Shown: positions 24,101 through 32,797 of the stretch, one piece after another | How the letters are laid out: each line of letters starts with the position of its first letter | Position numbering within the stretch: the first letter of the stretch is position 1 | DNA from: DATLGB01 sp963724135 | GTDB lineage: Bacteria; Actinomycetota; Thermoleophilia; Solirubrobacterales; Solirubrobacteraceae | Assembly: GCA_963724135.1 (NCBI GenBank) | Contig: CAVRTA010000002.1 | Coordinates: forward strand, 124,001-188,000 | Reading direction: 5' to 3' | DNA: 64,000 bases | Made by a program: the position numbers and the translations under genes | Notes under the pieces: generated by a model | What the model saw: only the letters and a program-made list of their open reading frames with translations | What the model was told of the DNA's origin: nothing | Database searches by the model: none

Positions 24101-25964
24101 ACTCGGCGCAGCGGCCATAGAAGTCGGCGCGGATGGCGATCGCCACCAGGGCCTGTGCCGCCGGGTCGCGCGTCTGGCCCAGCAGCGTCTCGACGAAGCT
24201 CGCGCGCTCGGACTCGTCATCGCACGCGACGAACAGCTCCTCGAACTGGTCGACGGCAAGGATCCAGCGTCCGGCGGGCGGCTTGGCGCGCAGGGCGCGG
24301 TTGAGCGCGCGCAGCGGATGCGCGCCGGGGCGCACCAGCTCGAGCGGCCACGTGTCGCTGCCCGGGAGCACGCCGTCGCGCAGCGCGGCCAGCAGCCCTG
24401 CGCGCATCACCGACGACTTGCCGCTGCCCGAGGGTCCGACGATGCCGACCAGGCGCGACCCCGGCACGGCGGCGACCAGGTCGGCGACCAGCCGCTCGCG
24501 CCCGAAGAACACGGCTGCGTCGGCGACGTCGAAGGAGGCGAGTCCCCTGAACGGGCACTCCCCGACGTCCTCCTCGTCGGCGGTCGCCCGCTCTCGGAGG
24601 TCCTGCAGGCCCGCGACCTCGGACGCGAGGTCGTGCTCGGCCAGCCGCCACTGGGCGCGCTCGGCCGCCGCGCGCGCCGCCGCGTCCGCCAGCCGCCTCA
24701 GTCCCTGTGCCTGCGCCCATTGCACCGCCACCTCCTGCAGCCGTGCCGGCAGGCCACCGGCCTCCGCCACGAGCCGCTCCACGGGCGGATCGGCGTCATC
24801 GTGCGTGCGGGCGTGAAAGCGGATCAGCGCCGCGGCGGCGTCAGGCGCGAGCGGCCCGAGCTCGACGACCTCCTCGGCGCCGACGTCGGCGGTCTCCGAC
24901 GTGGTGGCGAGCACGAGCGTGCCGCTGCCACCGGCGGCGCGGAGCGTTGCGACGCCTAGCTCGGGGCCGGCCTGCTCGACGTCCTCGACGACGACGAGCA
25001 CCGGTTGCGATGTGGCGCAGGCGGCGAGCACCGCGGCCGCATCGCGATCGCACCAGGCGACATCCGCGTGCGGACGCAGCTCGTCGGAGAACTCCTGCGC
25101 GAGCCTTGTCTTGCCTGACCCCCGCGCGCCGACGAGCAGCACGCTTGCGCCTCCGTTTGCCTGCGCGCGCCGCCAGGCGCAGCGCAGCCGCTCGAGCTCG
25201 GCGTCGCGCCCCAGCAATGGCGTCATGAAGCGCCCGGGAATGGCCGCGACGTCGAGCGCGGGGTCGTGTCGCAGGATGGCGGCATGCAGCCGGCGCAGCT
25301 CGGGGCCGGGTTCCACCCCGATCTCGCCGACCAGGATCGATCGCGCCCCGCGGTATGCCTCGAGGGCTTCGGCCTGGCGCCCGCACCGGTACAGCGCGAG
25401 CATGTGCTGGGCGTGGGGCCGCTCGCGCAGCGGCTCCCGCGCCAGCAGCGCCTCGATCTCGGGCAACGCCTCCTGATGGCGGCCGGCGTCGAGCTCCTGG
25501 TCGATCGCCACCTCGAGCGCGGTCATCCGCAGCTCCTCGAAGCGGCGGATCTCGTGGGCGGCGAACGGCTCTTCGGCGACGTCGGCCAGCGGCGCCCCGC
25601 GCCACAACGCGAGCGCTTCCCGGGCCGCACCCTGCGCCATCAAGCGCTCGAACCGCGTCGCGTCGACCTGGTCACGGCTGACGCACAGCTCGTAGCCGCG
25701 ACCGCGCGTGGCGATCGCGTCGCTCTCGCCCGCCTCCGCCAGCGCCTTGCGCAGATGTGACACGTACTGCTGTACGAGCTTGTGGGCGGACGCCGGGAGA
25801 TGGTCGCCCCACAGGCCCTCGAGCAGCCGGTCGTTGGAGACCACCGTGCCGGGATCGAGGGCCAGCATCGCCAGCAGCGCGCGCTGCTTGCTCCCGCCGA
25901 GGGCTACCGCACCCTCGCGGGTGATGACATCCATCGGTCCGAGCAGCGTGATCTGCATCGTCAT
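21117..25964 (-). CDS. SARP regulator fused to two NTPase domains and a WD40 propeller
   Basis: 1615 residues from ATG 25964. Domains in order: OmpR/SARP winged helix (1-95); BTAD (about 98-240); first P-loop NTPase (Walker A GARGSGKT at 279-286); second, STAND-type NTPase (GPSGSGKSS near 513, Walker B ILAVDQFEEL near 570). A single hydrophobic span follows (RVLLGAAGALLALAAGAGVV, about 873-895), then about fourteen WD40-like blades (VAFSPDGxxLA). It ends in a conserved tail HACLVAGRQLTEREWED with PVC. The layout suggests a membrane-tethered, ATP-switched activator whose propeller senses an extracytoplasmic or protein ligand. The start overlaps the TPR gene upstream. Probable target: the TolB-like gene across the repeat array at 26297-26360. 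Confidence 0.9.
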   Translation of the reverse strand: MTMQITLLGPMDVITREGAVALGGSKQRALLAMLALDPGTVVSNDRLLEGLWGDHLPASAHKLVQQYVSHLRKALAEAGESDAIATRGRGYELCVSRDQVDATRFERLMAQGAAREALALWRGAPLADVAEEPFAAHEIRRFEELRMTALEVAIDQELDAGRHQEALPEIEALLAREPLRERPHAQHMLALYRCGRQAEALEAYRGARSILVGEIGVEPGPELRRLHAAILRHDPALDVAAIPGRFMTPLLGRDAELERLRCAWRRAQANGGASVLLVGARGSGKTRLAQEFSDELRPHADVAWCDRDAAAVLAACATSQPVLVVVEDVEQAGPELGVATLRAAGGSGTLVLATTSETADVGAEEVVELGPLAPDAAAALIRFHARTHDDADPPVERLVAEAGGLPARLQEVAVQWAQAQGLRRLADAAARAAAERAQWRLAEHDLASEVAGLQDLRERATADEEDVGECPFRGLASFDVADAAVFFGRERLVADLVAAVPGSRLVGIVGPSGSGKSSVMRAGLLAALRDGVLPGSDTWPLELVRPGAHPLRALNRALRAKPPAGRWILAVDQFEELFVACDDESERASFVETLLGQTRDPAAQALVAIAIRADFYGRCAEYPQLARLLGANHFLVGPMRRHELQRAIELPAQRAGVTVEPDLVDALVADVEGEPGALPLLSTTLRELWDQRAGRRLTAEAYASSGGVRGAVARLAETTYASLTEAQRDRARRVLLRLAGDGDVRTRVPRPDLEADHEVVAVLAARRLLTVSSEGAEVAHEALLREWPRLRAWLDEDAEGRRLHRHLAAAAREWDAGGRDRSDLYRGPRLAAALEWSEEHTADLNENERAFLEGSRAAGETEAARQRRANRRLRVLLGAAGALLALAAGAGVVATQQRGEARDAALIADAQRVGAEALTDERLDRALLLARAGVDLHASTATHSRLLSVLMREPAAIGELRGDGWQLYSIAVSEDGTRLAIGDQRGGVIVYDAVTRERISSYLVDYGIVQQLKFSPDGRDLIVGAWSEPGASPVHQGKTLIDVLDPETGERRRRIVLPEFPEETFFVLVLATYGPDGSVIVQQSPVEFPDVGPPVMWRVDPRTGAVRRGPVRIGAGGAWNLVSTEDRRRVFVTSPADDRTYELDPKSLRVRRTHPAGARWGAVDPAGRRFALADDDGSLRVLDLRSGDVRTITKGAAPSEDGRVAFPDADTVVFATDGGEVTVWDVPTASVRERLAAHPEDVTALEASADRRTLFTAGIDAKLVMWDLGGDRRLDRRFDAGPPMNIPDNQSPKGLATSPDGRSIAVGQKDGSVIVIDAATLEPRGSLDALDGPVLGLAFSPDGRTLAVTGHGGELSLWDAATLERTRVLRDPSGDGYSQTVAFSPDGRLLATGFFSMKGGRLDVYDVAAGRLRGDSPKVSALSVAFSPDGERLAAAAGEDGALVLDAASGHRIARPELTDDARSVAFSPDGQELAVGLYGGGVNTFGTRAWEPAGRSLENHTERVTALAYAPEGTRLLTGSPDGTVVLWDLTSRRPIGSPLTVATDLYIAAGFAPDGDSVIAVPHSGDAVRWDVRPSAWERHACLVAGRQLTEREWEDVVPGQAFRPVCVSPPPG

Positions 25965-26275
25965 GGCCGCAGGCGCGCGAGTGCCCGCGCGGTTCTCGCG
26001 ACCTCATTGTGATCGCTGCCGAGCACGCGCGTCTTGATCGCAAGCGATCGTTCGTGCAGCGCGATCGCGAGCGGGCGATCGCTCCTGCGCTCGGCCAGCT
26101 CGGCGAGCTTGTCGAGGGCGAGCGAGAGCTCGTAGTGGTCCGGCCCGAGGACGCGCTCGAGCACCGCGACCACCTCGGTCAGGGTCTCCTGCGCCTCGCG
26201 CGTGCGCCCGCGAGCGGCGAGCACCTCGGCGAGCGCGCGGCGGTCGGAGGCGGACTCGAGGTCGTCGCGCGGCAC
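25961..26275 (-). CDS. TPR protein, 104 aa
   Basis: From GTG 26275. Two to three tetratricopeptide repeats of kinesin-light-chain type are visible (REAQETLTEVVAVLERVLGPDHYELSLALDKLAELAERRSDRPLAIALHERSLAIKTRVLGSDH). Its stop overlaps the SARP start (ATGA), so it is the first gene of that operon and probably binds the regulator or its ligand. It lies immediately downstream of two SARP-type repeats. Confidence 0.75.
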   Translation of the reverse strand: MPRDDLESASDRRALAEVLAARGRTREAQETLTEVVAVLERVLGPDHYELSLALDKLAELAERRSDRPLAIALHERSLAIKTRVLGSDHNEVARTARALARLRP

Positions 26276-26296
26276 GACCGCACCCTCACCGGACGC

Positions 26297-26316
26297 GGTA
26301 GAGGCTCGGTAGAGGC
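26297..26316 (-). promoter_or_regulatory. SARP-type direct repeats facing the TPR-SARP operon
   Basis: Two exact copies of the 9-mer GCCTCTACC on the minus strand (26316-26308 and 26305-26297), start-to-start distance 11 bp, 22 bp upstream of GTG 26275. SARP activators classically bind short direct repeats spaced by one helical turn (11 bp) next to the -10 region. Confidence 0.65.
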
Positions 26317-26330
26317 CGTGCCGGGAGAGC

Positions 26331-26360
26331 GCCTCTACCCGCCTCTACCAGGCCTCTACC
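26331..26360 (+). promoter_or_regulatory. SARP-type direct repeats facing the TolB-like gene
   Basis: Three exact copies of GCCTCTACC on the plus strand at 26331-26339, 26341-26349 and 26352-26360 (spacings 10 and 11 bp), 46 bp before ATG 26407. They are the same 9-mer as in the divergent array at 26297-26316 and have the same orientation relative to their downstream gene. Confidence 0.7.
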
Positions 26361-26406
26361 GGCAACTGGAACCGTCCGCGGCGTGGTCAACAACAAGGGA
26401 GGCACC

Positions 26407-28176
26407 ATGCCCCGCATCGCACCCATCATCGCCCTCGGCTGCGCGGGATGTCTCGCGCCGATGGCGTCGCCGGCGCTCGCCGCGTTTCCTGGCGACAACG
26501 GCAGGATCCTGTTCGACGGCAACCGCGGCAGCGGCGACACCGACATCTGGACGATCGCTCCCAACGGCAGAGCGCCTGTCAACCTGACCGCGGGCTCGAA
26601 GGGCAACGACGACCTGGGCAGCTGGAGTCCCGACGGAACCAGGATCGTCTTCATGAGCAACCGCGAGACCGAGCGCAATCCGGATCCTCCGGGGCGTCGC
26701 CAGCCGGACACGGAGCTCTTCGTGATGGACGCGGACGGTTCTGATCCGACGCAGCTCACGTTCAACCGTCTCGACGACGAGGATCCCGCCTGGTCGCCCG
26801 ACGGCGAGCGGATCGTCTTCGTGCGCGACTTCAACCCCGTGCAGGGCAAGGTCCGGTACGACATCCTGACCATGTACGCCGACGGGACCGGTGAGCAGAA
26901 CATCACCGACCGTGCAGGCGATCAGTCGCAGCCCAGCTGGTCCTCGACGGACAGGATCGCTTTCACGAACGACCGCGGCGGCGATGTCGACCTCTACTCG
27001 ATGAGCCCGGATGGGTCGAACGTACGACAGCTCACCCGCGGGAGGCACGTCGACGAGTTCCCCGACTGGTCGCCGGATGGCAGCCGCCTCGCGTTCCATC
27101 GAGAGCGCAAGGGCAACATCGACGTCTACACGGTGCGAGCGCAGGGCGGCGGAGTGCGGAGGCTTACGCGCCACGCCGACCCCGAAGGCGTGCCCGCTTG
27201 GTCACCGGACGGCCGTGAGATCGCTTACGTGAGATTCTTCGAGGAGGGTCAGGGCATCTACACGATGCGGGCCGACGGGCGCCGGCAGGTGAAGCGGACC
27301 GGCAGGAAGTTCGAGCCGTTCGCATCTGACTGGCAGGCGCAGCCCCGCATGGGGAGTGGCCCCTGGGGGGCTCCGCAGAAGCTCGACACGATCGACGGCA
27401 ACAGCACGGAGATCAACACGCCGGGGCTGGAAGGCTGTCCGATCCTGTCGCCCGACGGCCGCAGCCTCTACATCGCCTCCGACCGAGCCGGCGGAGCCGG
27501 CGGTCTCGACATCTGGGTAGCCCATCGCGACCGGACCGACAAACCGTTCGGCGCGCCGGAGAACCTGAGCGCCATCAACTCGCCGGCGAACGACTTCTGT
27601 CCGACGCCGCTGCCCGGCAGGCGCCTGCTGTTCGTCAGCAATCGCCCGGCCGAGCAGGCCTGCGGGATGGGCGACATCCACATCACCCAGCAGGACGCGA
27701 AGAACGGCTGGAGCACACCGCTGCGCCTGCCGTGCGCCCCGGCGGGGCCGAACAGCCAGCTGGACGAGCAGGGTCCGTCCCTGGTCGAGATCGACGGCGT
27801 CGAGCAGCTGTTCTTCTCGCGCAGCGCGCCGCCGCCGTCCCCGGTGCCCGGAGAGATCTTCGTCTCGCCGGACTTCGGCCCGGCGACGGTCGTGGCGGAG
27901 CTCAACAGCCCGGGCAACGACATCCAGCCCAACGTCCGCAGGGACGGGCGCGAGGTCGTGTTCTCGTCGAACCGCGTGAGCGGCAACCAGGACATCTACA
28001 CCGCGACCCGCGCGTCGACCGACGATCCGTGGTCGGTCCCCGTGCCGGTCAGCGCGGTGAACACGAGCGCCGCCGAGACCCGGCCCTCGCTGTCCTGGGA
28101 CGCGACCACGCTCCTGTTCGGCCGCGCGCCGGGCGAGGAGAGCGCGCTGGCGGACGTCTTCATCAGCAGGCGCTGA
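26407..28176 (+). CDS. Secreted TolB-like beta-propeller protein
   Basis: 589 residues from ATG 26407, with AAGGGAGG upstream; an in-frame upstream start is unlikely. Signal peptide CLAPMASPALAAFPG. At least nine PD40/TolB-type repeats follow (WSPDGTRIVFMSNR, WSPDGERIVFVRD, WSPDGSRLAFHRE, LSPDGRSLYIASDR, RRDGREVVFSSNR), forming one or two propellers. It would be exported and act as a binding scaffold or sensor outside the membrane. The SARP repeat array directly upstream suggests control by the divergent giant SARP, whose own C-terminus is also a propeller. Confidence 0.88.
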   Translation: MPRIAPIIALGCAGCLAPMASPALAAFPGDNGRILFDGNRGSGDTDIWTIAPNGRAPVNLTAGSKGNDDLGSWSPDGTRIVFMSNRETERNPDPPGRRQPDTELFVMDADGSDPTQLTFNRLDDEDPAWSPDGERIVFVRDFNPVQGKVRYDILTMYADGTGEQNITDRAGDQSQPSWSSTDRIAFTNDRGGDVDLYSMSPDGSNVRQLTRGRHVDEFPDWSPDGSRLAFHRERKGNIDVYTVRAQGGGVRRLTRHADPEGVPAWSPDGREIAYVRFFEEGQGIYTMRADGRRQVKRTGRKFEPFASDWQAQPRMGSGPWGAPQKLDTIDGNSTEINTPGLEGCPILSPDGRSLYIASDRAGGAGGLDIWVAHRDRTDKPFGAPENLSAINSPANDFCPTPLPGRRLLFVSNRPAEQACGMGDIHITQQDAKNGWSTPLRLPCAPAGPNSQLDEQGPSLVEIDGVEQLFFSRSAPPPSPVPGEIFVSPDFGPATVVAELNSPGNDIQPNVRRDGREVVFSSNRVSGNQDIYTATRASTDDPWSVPVPVSAVNTSAAETRPSLSWDATTLLFGRAPGEESALADVFISRR

Positions 28177-28191
28177 GGACGATCGCTGGAC

Positions 28192-28220
28192 GGGGCGGCC
28201 GGTGCGTGACCGGCCGCCCC
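28192..28220. terminator. Bidirectional hairpin between convergent genes
   Basis: Perfect 11-bp arms GGGGCGGCCGG / CCGGCCGCCCC with a 7-nt loop. It sits 16 bp after the TolB-like stop and 11 bp from the stop of the opposing SARP gene. Lacks a T-tract, as is common in high-GC actinobacteria. Confidence 0.65.
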
Positions 28221-28230
28221 GGCCGTACCC

Positions 28231-31200
28231 CTATTGCGCGAGTCCCATCAAGCGCGCCTCGCGCGCGACGCCGGCGCACGACGACGCGTCCGCGGCAGCC
28301 AGGGCGGGGCCCGCGTCGACCGCCTCCCCCGCGTCGCGCAGCGCCCACGCCCGGTACAGGGCGACCCGCACGCGATGGGCGACGAGGTTCTCGCGCTCGC
28401 AGATGCGCTCGGCGGCGTCGAGGTGGGTGTGAGCGCGGGCGTGGTCCCCGAGCACGACGCACAGTTGCGCGAGGGAGACGTCGATCGGCCACAGCGCGGT
28501 GAACGCGTGCCATGCGGTGCGGCCGCTCACCGGTTCGAGGAGATCGCGCATGCGCGCCGCCGCATCAGCATCGCGCAGCCAGGTGGCGGCGTCGGCGAGC
28601 ATGACCATCCCGGCTGACCAATGGACGTTGCGCGGCAGGCCGGCGAAGTCGCTCTCGGTGAAGGTCCGCAGGTGGCTGCGCGCCTCATCGACGTTGCCGA
28701 GGCGCGCGTGGAACATGGCGAGCGCGGTGTTGTTCCCGGGCATTCGCGCGGGCTCTGGCAGCGTGCTCAGGTCGGCCACGGCGCGTTCCCATAGACCGCG
28801 CTCGATCAGCACGGCGCGCCCCGGCCCGCCCGGGGCGGCGATGCCCATTCGCTGCGCGAGCGCGGAGGCGTCCGCAACGAGCCGCTCGGCTTCGTCGAGT
28901 TCGCCCGCGAGGGCCGCCAGGCCGGCCTGGCTCACCGACGCGAAGACGCGCAGGAAAGGCGCGTCGAGCTCGGAGGCGATCCGATCGGCGCGGTCGAAGG
29001 CGGTGCGCGCGCCGGCGAGGTCGCCCATCTCCAGGTGGTTCTGGCCCAGTAGGCGGCTCGCCTGCCCGAGCAGGACGCGCTGGTTGAGGCGCGCGCCGAG
29101 CTCGCACGCCTCCTGGGCCCAGGCGAGTCGGCGGTCGAGGTTGAGCGGGTCGAAGCAGGCCCAGTACACGCTGATCAGGATCTCGCCCAGAGCGCGGGGG
29201 TTGCCCGATGCGCGGGCGGCGACGAGCGCCTTGGCGCCGAAGTCGCCGCCGCGCGCGTGGTCATGGGTGAAATGGCCCGCGACGGCGATCATCGCCAGTA
29301 GCCGGGCGCGGGCGGCCGCGGCTGAGGTCGGCAGCCGCTCGAGCGCCTCGTGCACGACCTGGATGATCTCGTCCCGCCTGGCGCTGGAGATGGTCCACCC
29401 CTGCTCGCTGAGGGCAAGCGCCGCTCGCGTCAGGAGGTCCGGGTCGTCGAGCCGGCGGGCGGCGGCCGCCGCATCGAGCAGGACGTCGCGGTAGCGCAGG
29501 TCGCCGGCGCTGTGCAACGCCTCGCCACGCTCGATCGCGAGCTCGCAGAGGTCGTGCTCGCCGCGGTCGGGCAGGTCCCCGGCGAGCTGCGCAGCCTGCT
29601 CGAAGTGGACCGCGGCGTCGGCGTACGCGAAGCGCTCGCGGGCGAGCTCGCCGGCGCGCCGGGCGTAGGTGAAGGCGTGCTCGCGATCGCCGAGGTCGGC
29701 GGACGCGTAGAAGTGGCGGGCGAGCTCGGTCACCTGTGCGCCGCCGGAGCGCAGGACCGTGCCCGCGGCGTGGTGCAGGCGCATGCGGCGGCCCGCCGGG
29801 ATCGCCCCGTAGCGGACGTCACCGAGCACGGCGTGGGTGAAGGCGAAGCGCCCGGCGGCGCCCGGAACCGCCACGACGATGCCGAGGCCCGCAGCGCGGT
29901 CGAGCGCGTCGAGCACTTCGGGCAGCGGCCGGTCCAGAACCTCCGCGCAGGTGCGCGCTCCGAACTCCGCCCCGAGCACGGCACCTGCGTCGAGGACATC
30001 TCCGTCTGCCTCCGGCAGCCGCTCGAAGCGCGCGGCGACGTGGTCGCGCACCGTGGAGTTCACGGGAAGCGCGCGCAGCACGCCGTCGGCGGGCAGCTCG
30101 CGGACGATCTCGCGCAGGAAGAGCGGGCTGCCACCGGTCGCCTCGTGGAGGACGCGGGCGGTGCGCGCGACATCGACTTCTGCGCGGCGCCCGGCGGCTC
30201 GCAGCAGCGCCTCGACGTCGGGTTCCGTGAGCCCTCGCAGGCCGATCCGGGTCACCGCCGGTTGACGGCCGAGGTCTGCCAGGAAGGTCGAGAGGGTGCT
30301 CGTCATGTCCGGGGGGACGTCCCGGCTCGAAACCAGCAGGAGGATCGAGCCGGGAGCCATCCTGACGATGTGGGCCAGCAGCGAGAGCGTGCCCGACGCC
30401 GCCCAGTGGATGTCCTCGATCACGAGCAGGGTGCGCGGCCTTGCCGTGCGCTGGAGGTAGTCGACCACGGCGCCGAACAGGCGCATCTGCTCGCTGTCCG
30501 GACTGTCGCCGGAGACGTGTGCAGCCGCGCCGAAGCGGTCGCGGAGGTCGGGGATGATGCGAGAGAGCTCGCCGGCGCTCGTGCCGAGCCGGTGCCCGGC
30601 CGCGGCCTGGTCGAGCCCGCGGAGGTCGAGGGAGATCGCGTCGACGAACGGCCCGTACGGAGGACGAGGGCTCTCGTGGCAGCCGCCGTAAAGCACCGGT
30701 GCGCCGGCGGCCGCGATCTGCTGCGCCAGCTCGGCGATGAGGCGGCTCTTGCCGATCCCGGCCTCGCCGGTGATCAGGCACAGGCGCGGGAGGCCGTCCC
30801 CGACGGCGTCCCACGCGGACTCGAGAACGGCGAGCTCGTCCTCGCGGCCGACGAGCGGACCGGCACCCGCCGCCAGGGCCAGCGGGCCGGGGAGCGACGG
30901 GCGCTCGGCGACTGCAGTCACGGGCGCCGCCGTGGTGGCGCTGCGGCCGTCGCGGATGTCGTCGGCGAGCGCGCGCGTGGCGGCCGATGGCACCATGCGC
31001 AGCTCGGCGCGCAGGCGCTCGCGGTGCTGCTCGAAGACCGACAGCGCCGCCGCGCGGTCCTCGGCCAGGGCCAGGCGCCGCATCAGCGCGCGTGCGTGCT
31101 CCTCGGAAAGGGGATCGAGCGCGACGAGCCGGCGCGTGTACTCGACGGCCGCGCCCGCGTCGCCGCGCTGCTCGGCGTCGCTCGCCAGCCGCTCGATGAC

Positions 31201-31632
31201 CTCGGCGAGACGCAGCTCGTGCTCCTCGCGGGCCTCGAAGACCCATTCGTGGTCGAGCTCGGGCAACAGCTCACCCGCGGCGCCGATCTCCAGCGCCTCC
31301 TGCAGCCGTCCGTTCGCGGCGGCGGCGTTGAAGTCGCGCACGTCGACGCGCACCTCGTCTGCGAGCCCGACCTCGTCGCGCGTGGCGAGCACGACCCCGG
31401 CCGCTCGGGGCCCGAGCTCGCCCCGCAGGTCCCCCAGAGCGGTACGCAAACTGCGCCGCGCGCTCTCGTCCATGACGTCGGGCCACAGCCGCGCGGCGAC
31501 GCGACCACGCGGCTGCATCCCCGGATGCAGCGCCAGCCACGCCAGCAAAGAGGCGCACCGGCCGCGAGGGGCCGCCACGGTTGCCCCCTCATCGGTGACC
31601 GCCACCCCGCCGAGCAGGCGGACGACCAGCAT
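28231..31632 (-). CDS. SARP regulator with AAA ATPase and TPR C-terminus
   Basis: 1133 residues from ATG 31632 (TTG 31635 also in frame). Winged helix (1-95) and BTAD (to about 235) start with VVRLLGGVAVTDEGATVAAPRGRCASLLAWLALHPG. An AAA/STAND ATPase follows, with Walker A GEAGIGKSR near 288 and the Walker B-like strand RTLLVIEDIHWAASGT. The C-terminal 450 residues are degenerate TPR helices (RAAIEY-type, LGQASRLLGQNHLEMGDLAGARTAFDRAD). There is no C-terminal LuxR HTH, so the N-terminal SARP module supplies DNA binding. Likely an ATP-dependent activator of the divergent methyltransferase operon, judged from the 11-bp-spaced repeats at 31689-31706. Confidence 0.9.
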   Translation of the reverse strand: MLVVRLLGGVAVTDEGATVAAPRGRCASLLAWLALHPGMQPRGRVAARLWPDVMDESARRSLRTALGDLRGELGPRAAGVVLATRDEVGLADEVRVDVRDFNAAAANGRLQEALEIGAAGELLPELDHEWVFEAREEHELRLAEVIERLASDAEQRGDAGAAVEYTRRLVALDPLSEEHARALMRRLALAEDRAAALSVFEQHRERLRAELRMVPSAATRALADDIRDGRSATTAAPVTAVAERPSLPGPLALAAGAGPLVGREDELAVLESAWDAVGDGLPRLCLITGEAGIGKSRLIAELAQQIAAAGAPVLYGGCHESPRPPYGPFVDAISLDLRGLDQAAAGHRLGTSAGELSRIIPDLRDRFGAAAHVSGDSPDSEQMRLFGAVVDYLQRTARPRTLLVIEDIHWAASGTLSLLAHIVRMAPGSILLLVSSRDVPPDMTSTLSTFLADLGRQPAVTRIGLRGLTEPDVEALLRAAGRRAEVDVARTARVLHEATGGSPLFLREIVRELPADGVLRALPVNSTVRDHVAARFERLPEADGDVLDAGAVLGAEFGARTCAEVLDRPLPEVLDALDRAAGLGIVVAVPGAAGRFAFTHAVLGDVRYGAIPAGRRMRLHHAAGTVLRSGGAQVTELARHFYASADLGDREHAFTYARRAGELARERFAYADAAVHFEQAAQLAGDLPDRGEHDLCELAIERGEALHSAGDLRYRDVLLDAAAAARRLDDPDLLTRAALALSEQGWTISSARRDEIIQVVHEALERLPTSAAAARARLLAMIAVAGHFTHDHARGGDFGAKALVAARASGNPRALGEILISVYWACFDPLNLDRRLAWAQEACELGARLNQRVLLGQASRLLGQNHLEMGDLAGARTAFDRADRIASELDAPFLRVFASVSQAGLAALAGELDEAERLVADASALAQRMGIAAPGGPGRAVLIERGLWERAVADLSTLPEPARMPGNNTALAMFHARLGNVDEARSHLRTFTESDFAGLPRNVHWSAGMVMLADAATWLRDADAAARMRDLLEPVSGRTAWHAFTALWPIDVSLAQLCVVLGDHARAHTHLDAAERICERENLVAHRVRVALYRAWALRDAGEAVDAGPALAAADASSCAGVAREARLMGLAQ

Positions 31633-31688
31633 CAAACGAGCCTACACAGCCCAGCCGTGGCGATGCCCGACATTGGCGCTGGGTTGGC

Positions 31689-31706
31689 GGAGCGTTGACG
31701 GAGCGT
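31689..31706 (+). promoter_or_regulatory. SARP-type heptamer repeats before the methyltransferase gene
   Basis: GGAGCGT occurs at 31689-31695 and again at 31700-31706, an exact 11-bp period, 17 bp before ATG 31724. Spacing and heptamer length fit a SARP box, and the adjacent divergent gene encodes a SARP. The sequence differs from the repeats at 26297-26360, as expected for a different regulator. Confidence 0.5.
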
Positions 31707-31723
31707 GCGGATGCTCCTCAGCC

Positions 31724-32797
31724 ATGACCATCAATGAAACCGCCCTCGACGAAGGGCGACTGCAGGAGTTCGTGGGGCGCTTCGCCGGCGACCTCGGCGC
31801 CGCGCTTCACCAGACGACCGTCCTGATCGGGGACAAGCTCGGCCTGTACGCCGCGATGAGCGACGGCGAGGCCGTCACTCCCGACGAGCTCGCCACGCGC
31901 ACCGGCACCGACGAGCGCTACGTGCGCGAGTGGCTGTGCGCGCAAGCCGCCAGCGGCTATGTCGAGTACGACGCCGACGGCGAGCGCTTCTTCCTCACGC
32001 CGGAGCAGGCCGCCTGCCTCGCCGATCCCGACAGCCCGACGTTCCTGCCGGGCGCCTTCTACATCGCGGCGTCGTGCGTGCGCGACGAGCCGAAGATCAC
32101 CGAGCGCTTCCGGACGGGCGAGGGCCTCGGCTGGCACGAGCACGACGGCGACCTGTTCTGCGGGACCGAGCTGTTCTTCCGGCCCGGCTACGTCGCGAAC
32201 CTCGTCCCGTCGTGGCTGCCCGCCCTGACGGGTGTCGAGGAGAAGCTGCTGGCGGGTGCCCGCGTCGCCGACATCGGCTGTGGGCACGGCGCCTCGACGA
32301 TCGTGATGGCCAAGGCCTACCCGAACTCCGAGTTCGTCGGCTTCGACTACCACGACGTGTCGATCGCAGCAGCGCGGCGCGCGGCCGAGCGCGCGGGCGT
32401 GGGCGACCGCGTGCGCTTCGAGGTGGCCAGCGCCAAGGACTACCCGGGCGAGGGCTACGACCTCGTCTGCGTCTTCGACGCGCTGCACGACATGGGCGAT
32501 CCCGTGGGGGCATCCGCGCACGTGCTGGGCTCGCTGGCCCCGGACGGCAGCTGGCTGATCGTCGAGCCGATGGCCGGCGATCGCACCGAGGACAACCTCA
32601 ACCCGGTCGGCCGGATCTTCTACTCGGCCTCGACCATGATCTGCACCCCCGGCTCGCGCGCCCAGGAGGTGGGACTGGCGCTCGGCGCCCAGGCCGGCGA
32701 GGCCCGGCTGCGCGCCGTCGTCACCGAGGCCGGCTTCACGCGTTTCCGGCGCGCGACCGAGACCCCGTTCAACCTCGTCCTGGAGGCACGGCCGTGA
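31724..32797 (+). CDS. SAM-dependent methyltransferase with N-terminal winged helix
   Basis: 357 residues from ATG 31724. Residues about 1-110 resemble the winged-helix region of Rv2258c-like methyltransferases (KLGLYAAMSDGEAVTPDELATRTGTDERYVREWLCAQAASGYVEY). The SAM fold follows: motif I VADIGCGHGASTIVMAKAYP, acidic FVGFDYHDVSI, then YDLVCVFDALHDMGDP and WLIVEPMAGD. Substrate unknown, probably a small molecule. Its stop overlaps the GTG start of the haloperoxidase-like gene, so they are cotranscribed. Confidence 0.88.
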   Translation: MTINETALDEGRLQEFVGRFAGDLGAALHQTTVLIGDKLGLYAAMSDGEAVTPDELATRTGTDERYVREWLCAQAASGYVEYDADGERFFLTPEQAACLADPDSPTFLPGAFYIAASCVRDEPKITERFRTGEGLGWHEHDGDLFCGTELFFRPGYVANLVPSWLPALTGVEEKLLAGARVADIGCGHGASTIVMAKAYPNSEFVGFDYHDVSIAAARRAAERAGVGDRVRFEVASAKDYPGEGYDLVCVFDALHDMGDPVGASAHVLGSLAPDGSWLIVEPMAGDRTEDNLNPVGRIFYSASTMICTPGSRAQEVGLALGAQAGEARLRAVVTEAGFTRFRRATETPFNLVLEARP

